A DNA stretch of 5,985 nt from Pseudomonadota bacterium (GTDB lineage Bacteria; Pseudomonadota; Gammaproteobacteria; Burkholderiales; Burkholderiaceae_C): contig JAEXBL010000203.1 of the NCBI GenBank assembly GCA_023394015.1, positions 1 through 5,985 of the forward strand, written 5' to 3'. Both the position numbers and the translations under genes were made by a program. Under the pieces are notes generated by a model that worked only from the letters and a program-made list of their open reading frames with translations, made no database searches and was not told the DNA's origin. Shown here piece by piece: positions 1-5,643 of the stretch. Numbering within the stretch: the stretch's first letter is position 1; each line of letters starts with the position of its first letter.

Positions 1-284
1 GGCCTGGGTGGCGGTGGTGTGGGACGGGGCTTGGGTGGCGGTGGTGCAGGCACCGGAGGCGGCGGAGCGGGCGGGGCCGGCTCGGGGGCTGGCGGGGCCG
101 GCGGCGGCGGGGCGATGAATTCCGCCAGGATCTGCGCCGGCACGATCAGCTCGGCCGGCGCGCGCTGCAGGCCCTGGTTGAAGGCCCACAGCGCCACGCC
201 ATGCAGCAGCAGAACGCTGCCGACGATGGCGGCGTTGCGGCCCGTGCGTGGTGCGACCGGTGGCGGTGGGGGACTCGTGGGCAT
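1..284 (-). CDS. tonB: Energy transducer TonB, N-terminal part (runs off the left edge)
   Basis: TonB carries proton-motive force from ExbB/ExbD in the inner membrane to TonB-dependent outer-membrane receptors for siderophores, haem or cobalamin. The 94 visible residues show the family layout: a short Pro-rich cytoplasmic start, one membrane span at about residues 18-36 containing the conserved His (H28, in VLLLHG), then a Pro-rich periplasm-spanning segment from about residue 59 with PPPPKPRP-type runs. The usual Ser four residues before the His is Val here; a Ser lies five before it. The receptor-binding C-terminal domain is outside the window. The ATG at 284 is chosen because the span then sits at the normal distance from the N-terminus; no strong Shine-Dalgarno is visible. 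It lies 67 bases after the small membrane-protein gene and probably shares the Fur-controlled bfd transcript. exbB and exbD could follow beyond the edge, but this cannot be seen. Confidence 0.88.
   Translation of the reverse strand, partial: MPTSPPPPPVAPRTGRNAAIVGSVLLLHGVALWAFNQGLQRAPAELIVPAQILAEFIAPPPPAPPAPEPAPPAPPPPVPAPPPPKPRPTPPPPR
5..46. repeat. 27-base-period direct repeat in the tonB Pro-rich region
   Basis: The 15-mer TGGGTGGCGGTGGTG occurs at 5-19 and again at 32-46, a spacing of 27 bases or nine codons. On the coding (minus) strand it encodes the repeated run of four prolines followed by Lys-Pro or Arg-Pro. It looks like an in-frame duplication within the TonB spacer. Such Pro-rich segments commonly vary in length between strains. 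Confidence 0.6.
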
Positions 285-351
285 GGACAAGGCAACAGCA
301 AGGCGACAGCGCGGCCGCCATGGGCCGCGACGGACCAAGAATAAGATGAAA

Positions 352-462
352 TCAGCGGCGGGAGGAGCGGTCGGTCATGCCGGCGAAAACCCAGGCCAGA
401 CCGCAAAGTACCGCGACCAGGCTGCCCAGGACGGCCCACAAGGCGGTGGTGGTGGCAGCCAT
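352..462 (-). CDS. Small single-span membrane protein of 36 residues, function unknown
   Basis: I do not recognise a named family. The protein starts MAATTTALWAVLGSLVAV and ends GMTDRSSRR. It has one hydrophobic helix at about residues 7-28 with one Cys (C20), a short polar tail after it and two terminal arginines. By the positive-inside rule the C-terminus should be cytoplasmic. Support for a real gene: its ATG overlaps the bfd stop by one base (TGATG), and a strong Shine-Dalgarno, GGGAGGTG at 470-477, lies inside the last bfd codons. It is followed 67 bases later by tonB, so it sits inside a Fur-controlled iron operon. It could be a small accessory of the TonB-ExbBD complex, a membrane anchor linked to Bfd, or mainly a translational bridge between bfd and tonB. 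These roles are inference from context only. Confidence 0.68.
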   Translation of the reverse strand: MAATTTALWAVLGSLVAVLCGLAWVFAGMTDRSSRR

Positions 463-686
463 CAGACGCGCACCTCCCGTGGCCCGGTGGCGGTGGTGGC
501 CTGGTGCAGCGCGGCTATGGGATGGGCGGGCGCGCACTGGGCGACCAGATCGCGCGCGCAATCCTCGCAGCGGCCGCAGCAGGTGGCCACGCCCAGTTCG
601 AGCTGGATGTCGTCGAAGCTCATGCCGCTGTGGGCGGAGCGGACGATGTCCCGGTCGGACACACGGTTGCAGACGCAGACGATCAT
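462..686 (-). CDS. bfd: Bacterioferritin-associated ferredoxin
   Basis: Bfd is a small cytoplasmic [2Fe-2S] protein that docks on bacterioferritin at its haem and passes electrons in, reducing stored ferric iron so that it can leave. The 74-residue product starts MIVCVCNRVSD and has the BFD-type [2Fe-2S] ligand set C4, C6, C37 and C40 (CVC near the start, CGRC in the middle). C36, C43 and C51 are extra. E. coli Bfd is 64 residues; the excess here is a polar, Ala/Thr-rich C-terminal tail. The ATG at 686 is preferred because it gives the standard N-terminus, has AAGG at 695-698 nine bases upstream, and lies just downstream of the promoter and Fur box. The frame stays open further upstream, but that extension would read through the promoter and has no family resemblance. 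bfr lies upstream on the same strand beyond a terminator; a small membrane protein and tonB follow in the same transcript. Confidence 0.93.
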   Translation of the reverse strand: MIVCVCNRVSDRDIVRSAHSGMSFDDIQLELGVATCCGRCEDCARDLVAQCAPAHPIAALHQATTATGPREVRV

Positions 687-724
687 GGGGCGGGCCTTGG
701 GAAGAGCGTTGAAGCCATGGCGCG

Positions 725-754
725 ATATTAAATGCGAACCATTCTCATTGTCAA
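725..754 (-). promoter_or_regulatory. Probable sigma70-type promoter of the bfd operon
   Basis: Reading the minus strand, a perfect -35 hexamer TTGACA (754 to 749) is followed after 18 bases by TAATAT (730 to 725). The alternative TTTAAT (732 to 727) gives a 16-base spacer. The start point would fall near 718, leaving a leader of about 30 bases before the bfd ATG at 686. The stretch is AT-rich against GC-rich surroundings. The Fur box fills the spacer, which is a good arrangement for repression. Confidence 0.7.
731..752 (-). promoter_or_regulatory. Fur box in the bfd promoter
   Basis: Positions 731-749 form a 9-1-9 inverted repeat (AATGCGAAC-C-ATTCTCATT on the plus strand) in which seven of nine arm positions pair. 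The overlapping minus-strand 19-mer GACAATGAGAATGGTTCGC (752 to 734) agrees with the classical Fur consensus at 13 of 19 positions. It sits between the -35 and -10 elements, so Fe-Fur binding should block transcription when iron is sufficient. This fits induction of bfd and tonB under iron limitation. Confidence 0.78.
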
Positions 755-863
755 TCACTATGTTGACGATAGGTGTATTGGCAACACGGCGCGCTCGTCT
801 CGGTGCCAAGGGCGAGGGCCGTGAGCGCGTCGGCGCCGCGGCAGAGCCAGTCACCGGCGCATG

Positions 864-884
864 AAAAAGGGGCCTTGGGGCCCC
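864..884 (-). terminator. Intrinsic terminator of bfr
   Basis: On the minus strand, 29 bases past the bfr stop, GGGGCC-CCAA-GGCCCC forms a perfect six-pair GC stem with a four-base loop, followed at once by five T residues. This is a textbook Rho-independent terminator. It separates the bfr transcript from the Fur-regulated bfd operon downstream. A further short inverted repeat (CACCGG at 852-857 and CCGGTG at 884-889) flanks it and overlaps one stem arm. Confidence 0.9.
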
Positions 885-912
885 CGGTGCATGCAAGATG
901 GTGCGCGGCGCG

Positions 913-1392
913 TCAGCTGTCCGCGGCCCCCATCTGGGACTGCAGGTAGTTCTGCAGGCCGACTTTGTCGACCAGCTCGATCTGCGTTTCCAGAAAGTCG
1001 ATGTGCTCTTCGGTGTCGTCCAGGATCTCCTGCAGCAGGTCGCGCGAGACGTAGTCGCGCACGCTTTCGCAATGCTGGATGCCGTCCTTGATGGTGGCCT
1101 GCGCCGCCTGCTCCAGCTTCAGGTCGCAGGCCAGCAGCTCGGGCACGTCCTCGCCCACCATCAGCTTGCCCAGGTCCTGCAGGTTGGGCAGGCCGTCGAG
1201 CATGAAGATGCGGTCCATCAACTTGTCGGCGTGCTTCATCTCGCCGACGGACTCTTCATACTCCTTGCGTGCCAGCCGGTCGAAGCCCCAGTGCTTGAGC
1301 ATGCGGTAATGCACAAAGTACTGGTTGATGGCGGTCAGCTCGTTCTTCAGCTGCGCCTGCAGGTGTTCAATGACTTTCTGGTCGCCTTTCAT
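913..1392 (-). CDS. bfr: Bacterioferritin, haem-binding iron-storage protein
   Basis: Bacterioferritin forms a hollow 24-subunit cytoplasmic shell that oxidises ferrous iron and stores it as a mineral, with haem bound between subunit pairs. The 159-residue product aligns without gaps to E. coli Bfr (158) from MKGD to the GLQNYLQSQ C-terminus. Visible key residues: E18, Y25, E51, H54, E94 and H130 of the di-iron site, haem ligand M52, and E47 nearby. The position of E. coli E127 is T127 (DDTEEHID), so one bridging carboxylate of the ferroxidase centre appears absent; D50 is also Gly. The ATG at 1392 fits the family start and has GGAG eight bases upstream (1401-1404). It lies 63 bases after yhhJ and ends at its own terminator. 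Its partner bfd follows on the same strand under separate control. Confidence 0.96.
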   Translation of the reverse strand: MKGDQKVIEHLQAQLKNELTAINQYFVHYRMLKHWGFDRLARKEYEESVGEMKHADKLMDRIFMLDGLPNLQDLGKLMVGEDVPELLACDLKLEQAAQATIKDGIQHCESVRDYVSRDLLQEILDDTEEHIDFLETQIELVDKVGLQNYLQSQMGAADS

Positions 1393-1455
1393 CCTGAGCT
1401 CTCCAAGGTCGTTGGCAGAAGCAGACCATTCTAGAAGCCGGCCGCGCGCGGCGCG
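1393..1455 (-). promoter_or_regulatory. yhhJ-bfr gap: bfr ribosome site, possible -10, GC palindrome
   Basis: This 63-base gap holds the bfr Shine-Dalgarno GGAG (1404 to 1401) and a -10-like TAGAAT (1433 to 1428), one base off consensus, with no recognisable -35 at 16-18 bases. Next to the yhhJ stop is the perfect 12-base palindrome GCCGCGCGCGGC (1441-1452); it lacks a T tract, so it is a poor intrinsic terminator. Whether bfr has its own promoter here or is partly read through from the ABC operon cannot be decided. I see no Fur box. Confidence 0.35.
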
Positions 1456-2649
1456 TCAGCCTATTTGCCCCAGCGTCTTGCGCAGCCGGGTCTGTGCGAT
1501 CCAGAAGAATACCGAGCCGGTGACGATGATGGCCATCAGCGACGGCCACACCGTCTGCAGTCCCGCGCCGCGGAACAGCACGCCCTGCGCGAAGCTGACG
1601 AAGTGGATGGTGGGCGCGACCGACATGACCATGCGCACCAGCTCGGGCATGCTTTCGGTGGGGGTGATGGCGCCCGACAGCACGATCAACGGCAGCAGCA
1701 CCAGAATCGCCAGCAGGCCGAACTGCGGCATGCTGCGCGCCAGCGTGCCCAGAAAGATGCCGAGCGCGGTGGTGGCGAACAGGTAGATCAGCGTGCCCAG
1801 CGCGAACAGCGTGATCGAGCCGCTGATGCGCACGTCCAGCACGCCCTGCACCATGACGATCAGTGCGAACAGCGCGCTGGCCAGCACCACCACGCTCATG
1901 CTCCAGACCTTGCTGAGCATGATTTCCAGCGGCGTCACCGGCATCACCAGCAGGTGTTCGATGGTGCCGTGCTCGCGCTCGCGGATCAGCGCTGCGCCGG
2001 CCAGCACGATGGACAGCAGCGTCAGGTTGTTGATGATGCTGGTGATGCCGCCGAACCAGGAGGCGTACAGGTTGGGGTTGAACTTGACGTGCGTGACCAG
2101 GTGCGCCGGCAGCGGCAGGCCGCCACCGCCGCGGTGGCCTTGCAGCCAGGCCATCAGCTCCTCGGCCAGGATGTTCTGGATGTAGGTCGAGCCGACCAGG
2201 GCCTGGCTCTGGCGCGTGGCGTCCACGTTGAGCTGCACGGCGGGGTTGCGACCGTCCTTCACGTCGCGCTGGAAGTTGGGCGGGATGTTCAGCACGAAGG
2301 TGTCCAGGCCCATGTCCATGCCGCGGTCCATGTCGGCGCGGCTGATCAGGCGCGGCGACCGGAAGTAGGGCGGCTGCAGCGCATCGATCAGCTGGCGCGA
2401 GAGTGGCGACTGGTCTTCGTCCACCACCGCGATGGCGGCGTTGCTCAGGCTGTCGGGCTTGGCGCGCGCGTCGGCCAGCACGGCACCGGTGAACATGAAC
2501 ACGATCACCGCCAGCAGGGCGTAGTCGCGCAGCAGGCTGTAGAACTCCTTGACGCCCAGGAAGTAAACGTTCTTCAGCCCGCGCCCGAGCGGGTTGCCGG
2601 CCGACGCCTGGAGCGTTCTGTTGTCGGGAAGTGCTGGCGATCCATTCAT
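1456..2649 (-). CDS. yhhJ: ABC-2 type permease, YhhJ family
   Basis: This is an inner-membrane permease of the ABC-2 superfamily and the third gene of the yhiI-rbbA-yhhJ type export operon. The 397-residue product has one membrane span at about 43-62, a large periplasmic region (63-200) with motifs shared with E. coli YhhJ (AVVDEDQSPLS, NIPPNFQRDV, NVDATRQSQA, NPNLYASWFGG), then a spans-rich half: about 203-222, 248-272, 280-302, 308-328 and 367-386. The coupling segment ALIREREHGTIEHLLVMPVTP (219-239) is typical of the family. The ATG at 2649 overlaps the stop of a 68-codon frame (ATGA) and has no good Shine-Dalgarno. The first 23 or so residues (MNGSPALPDN onward) precede the point where similarity to E. 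coli YhhJ begins (LKNVYFLGVKEF), and there is no nearer ATG, GTG or TTG. The substrate is not known. Function rests on family membership and context. Confidence 0.9.
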   Translation of the reverse strand: MNGSPALPDNRTLQASAGNPLGRGLKNVYFLGVKEFYSLLRDYALLAVIVFMFTGAVLADARAKPDSLSNAAIAVVDEDQSPLSRQLIDALQPPYFRSPRLISRADMDRGMDMGLDTFVLNIPPNFQRDVKDGRNPAVQLNVDATRQSQALVGSTYIQNILAEELMAWLQGHRGGGGLPLPAHLVTHVKFNPNLYASWFGGITSIINNLTLLSIVLAGAALIREREHGTIEHLLVMPVTPLEIMLSKVWSMSVVVLASALFALIVMVQGVLDVRISGSITLFALGTLIYLFATTALGIFLGTLARSMPQFGLLAILVLLPLIVLSGAITPTESMPELVRMVMSVAPTIHFVSFAQGVLFRGAGLQTVWPSLMAIIVTGSVFFWIAQTRLRKTLGQIG

Positions 2650-2852
2650 ATCAGTGATCCAGGACGCCGTCCGTCTCGTGCAGGACGGGATATCGAGGAG
2701 AGAGCCCGAGGGCCGCGGCGCAGGCCATGCGCAGGCACCCATGGGCGGGGTTCCCCCCGGCCATCGGGTGCGTCCCCCTCCCGCAGGAGAGGGGGAAAGC
2801 CTGCCCCGGACCCGATCCGGGGGCGCTGCAGGCGACTCAGAAGGTGTTTCAT
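2646..2852 (-). CDS. 68-codon bridging ORF between rbbA and yhhJ (possible leader or displaced yhhJ start)
   Basis: The frame starts MKHLLSRLQRPRIGSG, one base after the rbbA stop. It is preceded by a consensus Shine-Dalgarno AGGAGG (2859-2864) six bases before its ATG, and ends with TGA overlapping the yhhJ ATG (ATGA). The product is Arg/Pro/Gly-rich, has no membrane span or motif I recognise, and its middle is encoded by hairpin-rich, repeat-like DNA. It is therefore unlikely to be a conserved protein. Its first residues resemble the start of E. coli YhhJ (MRHL), which suggests this was the original yhhJ start before repeat DNA entered. Translation through it could now feed ribosomes to the yhhJ start. 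The geometry is seen directly; the history and coupling are inference. Confidence 0.35.
   Translation of the reverse strand: MKHLLSRLQRPRIGSGAGFPPLLREGDAPDGRGEPRPWVPAHGLRRGPRALSSISRPARDGRRPGSLI
2763..2822. repeat. Nested hairpin element, REP-like, in the rbbA-yhhJ gap
   Basis: Within the 204-base gap, two strong inverted repeats lie eight bases apart at the edges. The first, 2773-2796, has an eight-pair stem TCCCCCTC/GAGGGGGA. The second, 2804-2822, is CCCCGGA-CCCGA-TCCGGGG, a perfect seven-pair stem with a five-base loop. A third pair of seven-base arms, ATCGGGT (2763-2769) and ACCCGAT (2810-2816), encloses the first hairpin and competes with the second. A smaller GGGG-TT-CCCC sits at 2747-2756. 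Paired GC-rich palindromes like these are typical of dispersed intergenic repeats (REP/BIME style). No transposase or target duplication is visible. Neither hairpin is followed by a T tract on the minus strand, so it is not an obvious terminator. Confidence 0.65.
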
Positions 2853-2853
2853 T

Positions 2854-5643
2854 TCACGCCTCCTGTTTCTTCAGCAGCAGCCAGGACAGCAGGGTCAGCA
2901 CCGGCACCATCAGCAGCATGGGCCAGAACGCGCCCATCAGGTCGCCAAAGCCGAGTGCCTTGGAGAACGCGCCGCGGCTGATGGTGAGGTAGTGCGCCGT
3001 CGGGTAGAAGCTGCCGATGATCTTGCCCATGCCGTGCATCGAGGCCACCGGGTCGATCACGCCCGAATACTGGACGGCCGGGATCATGGTGGCGATGGCC
3101 GTGCCGGCAATGGCCGCCACCTGGCTGCGCGTGAGGGTGGAGGCCAGCAGGCCCATGCCGGTGGTGGCCGTCACATACAGCACCGTGGCACTCAGGTAGG
3201 CCAGCAGGCTGCCCTTGAACGGCACGCGGAACTGCAGCACGGCCTGTGCGAACAGCAGGGCAAAGCTCAGCAAGGCCAGGCCGATGTAGGGCAGCTGCTT
3301 GCCCAGCAGGAATTCCAGCTTGGTCACCGGCGTGGTGTACATGTTCATGATGGAGCCCAGCTCCTTCTCGCGCACCACGCCCAGGGCCATCAGCATGGCG
3401 GGGATGAACACCAGCAGCATCGGGATCACGGCCGGCACCATGGCCACCAGGCTTTGCAGGTCGGGGTTGTAGCGAAAGCGCACGGCCACCTGGGCCGGCG
3501 TGGGCAGCTCGCGCCCGGTGGCCTGCTGCACCCATTGCGACAGCGTGGCCAGGTGCATGCCCAGGGCGTAGCCGCGGATGGTTTCGCCGCGCAGGGGCAT
3601 GGCGCCATCGACCCAGGCGCCGATTTCGGGCTGGGCGCCGCGCTGCAGGTCGCGGCCGAAGCCGGGCGGTATCTCGATGGCCAGGGCCAGTTCGCCGGAC
3701 TGCATGCGCGCGTCCAGCTCCTGCGGGCTGTGGATGGCCGGCCGCTCGTTGAAGTAGCGCGAACCCGTCAGCTGCAGTGTGTAGTCGCGGCTCAGGTGGC
3801 TTTGGTCCTGGTCGTACACGGCGTAGTTCAGGTGCTCCACGTCCATGGTGATGCCGTAGCCCATCACCAGCATCAGCAGCACGCTGCCCAGCAGCGCCAT
3901 GGCCAGGCGGATCGGGTCGCGGCGCAGCTCCAGCACCTCCCGGTAGCTGTAGCTCAGCAGGCGCTGCAGGCTGAAGCGGGGCTGCCGGGCACGCGCGGTC
4001 ACGCTGGCCGGCTCGGGGGGCGGTGCCGGCGCAGCCACGGCCACGGTCTCGGTCGCGGGCGCTGTGCTGGCGGGTTCGGTTTCGCCGATGGCGTCTTCCA
4101 GGTAGCCGATGAAGGCGTCCTCCAAGCTGCGCGCGCCGCGCGCGGCGGTCAGCGCCTGCGGCGTGTCGCTGGCCAACACCTTGCCAGCGTGCATCAGCGA
4201 GATGCGGTCGCAGCGCTGGGCCTCGTTCATGAAGTGGGTGGAGATGAAGATGGTGACGCCGTCGCGGCGCGACAGGTCGATCATCAGCGCCCAGAATTCG
4301 TCGCGTGCGACCGGGTCCACGCCCGAGGTGGGTTCGTCCAGGATCAGCACGTCGGGGTGGTGCAGCACGGCCACGGCCAGCTGCAGGCGCTGGCGGATGC
4401 CCAGCGGCAGGCTGCCCGGCTGCTGGTCGAGCACCTCGGTCAGGCCGAAGCGCGTGGCCAGTTCGTCCAGGCGCGGCTGCACCTGCTCGGGCGGCAGGTG
4501 GAACAGGCGCGCGTGCAGGCGCAGGTTCTGCGCCACCGACAGCTCGGCATACAGCGAGAACGCCTGGGACATGTAGCCCACGCGGCTGCGCGTGGCCATG
4601 TTGGTGGCGTCCATGTGCTGGCCCAGCAGCAGGGCCTCGCCGGCGCTGGGCTCCAGCAGGCCAGTGAGCATCTTCATGGTGGTGGACTTGCCGCAGCCGT
4701 TGCTGCCCAGAAAGCCGAAGATCTCGCCGCGCCGCACTTGCAGCGTCACGTCCTGGACGGCCACGAAGTCGCCGAACTGCTTGCGCAGGCCGCGCGCCTC
4801 GATCACCACCTGCTGCTCCTCCGCCGGCAGGGGCGGGATCGTCAGCGCCTGGTGGCCATGCAGGCGCTCGGGCGGCAGCAGGGCCAGAAAGGCCTGCTCC
4901 AGGTCGCTGGCGCCGGTGCGCGCCAGCAGCTCCTGCGGGCTGCCGGTGGCCAGCACCTGGGCCGCGTCCATGGCGATCAGCCAGTCGTACTGCTCGGCCT
5001 CTTCCATGTAGGCGGTGGCGACGATCACGCTCATCTGCGGGCGCTCGGCGCGGATGCGGTCGATCAGCTCCCAGAACTGGCGGCGCGACAGCGGATCGAC
5101 GCCGGTGGTCGGCTCGTCGAGGATCAGCAGGTCGGGATCGTGGATCAGCGCGCAGCACAGGCCGAGCTTCTGCTTCATGCCGCCGGAGAGCTTTTGCGCC
5201 GGACGGTCGGCAAAGCGCGACATGCCGGTGCTGGCCAGCAGGGTGGCGATGCGCTGGCGCCGCTCGGCCTTGTCCTGGCCGAACAGGCGGCCAAAGAAGT
5301 CGATGTTCTCGAACACCGACAGGGTGGGGTACAGGTTCTTGCCCAGGCCCTGCGGCATGTAGGCGATGCGGCTGCAACTCAGGCGCCGATGCTCGGCGTC
5401 GGCCATGTCGCCGCCCAGCACCAGCACCTGGCCTTGCTGGATCTTGCGCGCGCCAGCGATCAGCCCGAGCAGGGTGGACTTGCCCACGCCATCGGGGCCG
5501 ATCAGGCCCACCATGCGGCCGGCGGGAATGTCGAGGTCGATGTCCTGGTTGGCCAGCACCTGGCCGTAGCGGTGCGTGAGCCCGCGCAGGCTGGCCACCA
5601 CCGGGGCGGCGGCCGGGCTGGCGCCTTGCACGCGCTGGGTCAT
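2854..5643 (-). CDS. rbbA: Fused ABC transporter, two ATPase domains plus ABC-2 permease, RbbA family
   Basis: This 929-residue protein matches E. coli RbbA/YhiH (about 911) along its length, from [14 protein letters not shown] to the LLLKKQE C-terminus. ATPase domain 1 (about 17-255): Walker [10 protein letters not shown] 49-57, signature LSGGMKQK 152-159, Walker [11 protein letters not shown] 172-181. ATPase domain 2 (about 281-517): Walker [10 protein letters not shown] 313-321, Walker [11 protein letters not shown] 432-441, H-loop STH 468-470. After an Ala/Pro linker (about 520-555) comes the ABC-2 membrane domain: a span at about 583-602, an extracytoplasmic region to about 730, then several spans to 925. 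The H-loop His of domain 1 is Ala211 and the domain 2 signature is the degenerate LPLGI. The ATG at 5643 is chosen because it overlaps the yhiI stop (ATGA) and gives an N-terminus like E. coli's; an in-frame ATG at 5673 is less likely. E. coli RbbA is described as ribosome-bound; export with YhiI and YhhJ is inferred from architecture. Confidence 0.94.
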   Translation of the reverse strand: MTQRVQGASPAAAPVVASLRGLTHRYGQVLANQDIDLDIPAGRMVGLIGPDGVGKSTLLGLIAGARKIQQGQVLVLGGDMADAEHRRLSCSRIAYMPQGLGKNLYPTLSVFENIDFFGRLFGQDKAERRQRIATLLASTGMSRFADRPAQKLSGGMKQKLGLCCALIHDPDLLILDEPTTGVDPLSRRQFWELIDRIRAERPQMSVIVATAYMEEAEQYDWLIAMDAAQVLATGSPQELLARTGASDLEQAFLALLPPERLHGHQALTIPPLPAEEQQVVIEARGLRKQFGDFVAVQDVTLQVRRGEIFGFLGSNGCGKSTTMKMLTGLLEPSAGEALLLGQHMDATNMATRSRVGYMSQAFSLYAELSVAQNLRLHARLFHLPPEQVQPRLDELATRFGLTEVLDQQPGSLPLGIRQRLQLAVAVLHHPDVLILDEPTSGVDPVARDEFWALMIDLSRRDGVTIFISTHFMNEAQRCDRISLMHAGKVLASDTPQALTAARGARSLEDAFIGYLEDAIGETEPASTAPATETVAVAAPAPPPEPASVTARARQPRFSLQRLLSYSYREVLELRRDPIRLAMALLGSVLLMLVMGYGITMDVEHLNYAVYDQDQSHLSRDYTLQLTGSRYFNERPAIHSPQELDARMQSGELALAIEIPPGFGRDLQRGAQPEIGAWVDGAMPLRGETIRGYALGMHLATLSQWVQQATGRELPTPAQVAVRFRYNPDLQSLVAMVPAVIPMLLVFIPAMLMALGVVREKELGSIMNMYTTPVTKLEFLLGKQLPYIGLALLSFALLFAQAVLQFRVPFKGSLLAYLSATVLYVTATTGMGLLASTLTRSQVAAIAGTAIATMIPAVQYSGVIDPVASMHGMGKIIGSFYPTAHYLTISRGAFSKALGFGDLMGAFWPMLLMVPVLTLLSWLLLKKQEA

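Noticed and set aside
19..864. A 281-codon plus-strand frame covering tonB, the small gene and bfd
   Set aside because: It starts in a poly-Gly run that is simply the complement of the TonB proline codons, and it crosses the bfd promoter and Fur box. There is no coding signal of its own.
687..896. N-terminal extension of bfd to an ATG at 896
   Set aside because: The extension would read through the promoter and Fur box, has no similarity to the family, and the ATG at 686 gives the canonical MIVCVCN start.
898..1434. A 178-codon plus-strand frame antisense to bfr
   Set aside because: It is a Leu/Val/Gln-rich mirror of the bfr codons with no family resemblance, and bfr is certain.
1441..1452. 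GC palindrome after yhhJ as an intrinsic terminator
   Set aside because: It is a perfect inverted repeat but has no loop allowance to speak of and no T tract on the minus strand, so termination cannot be claimed.
2650..2742. yhhJ start at the upstream in-frame ATG at 2742
   Set aside because: It adds 31 residues with no resemblance to the family, encoded by the gap DNA. The ATG at 2649 is closer to the conserved part and is coupled to the bridging frame.
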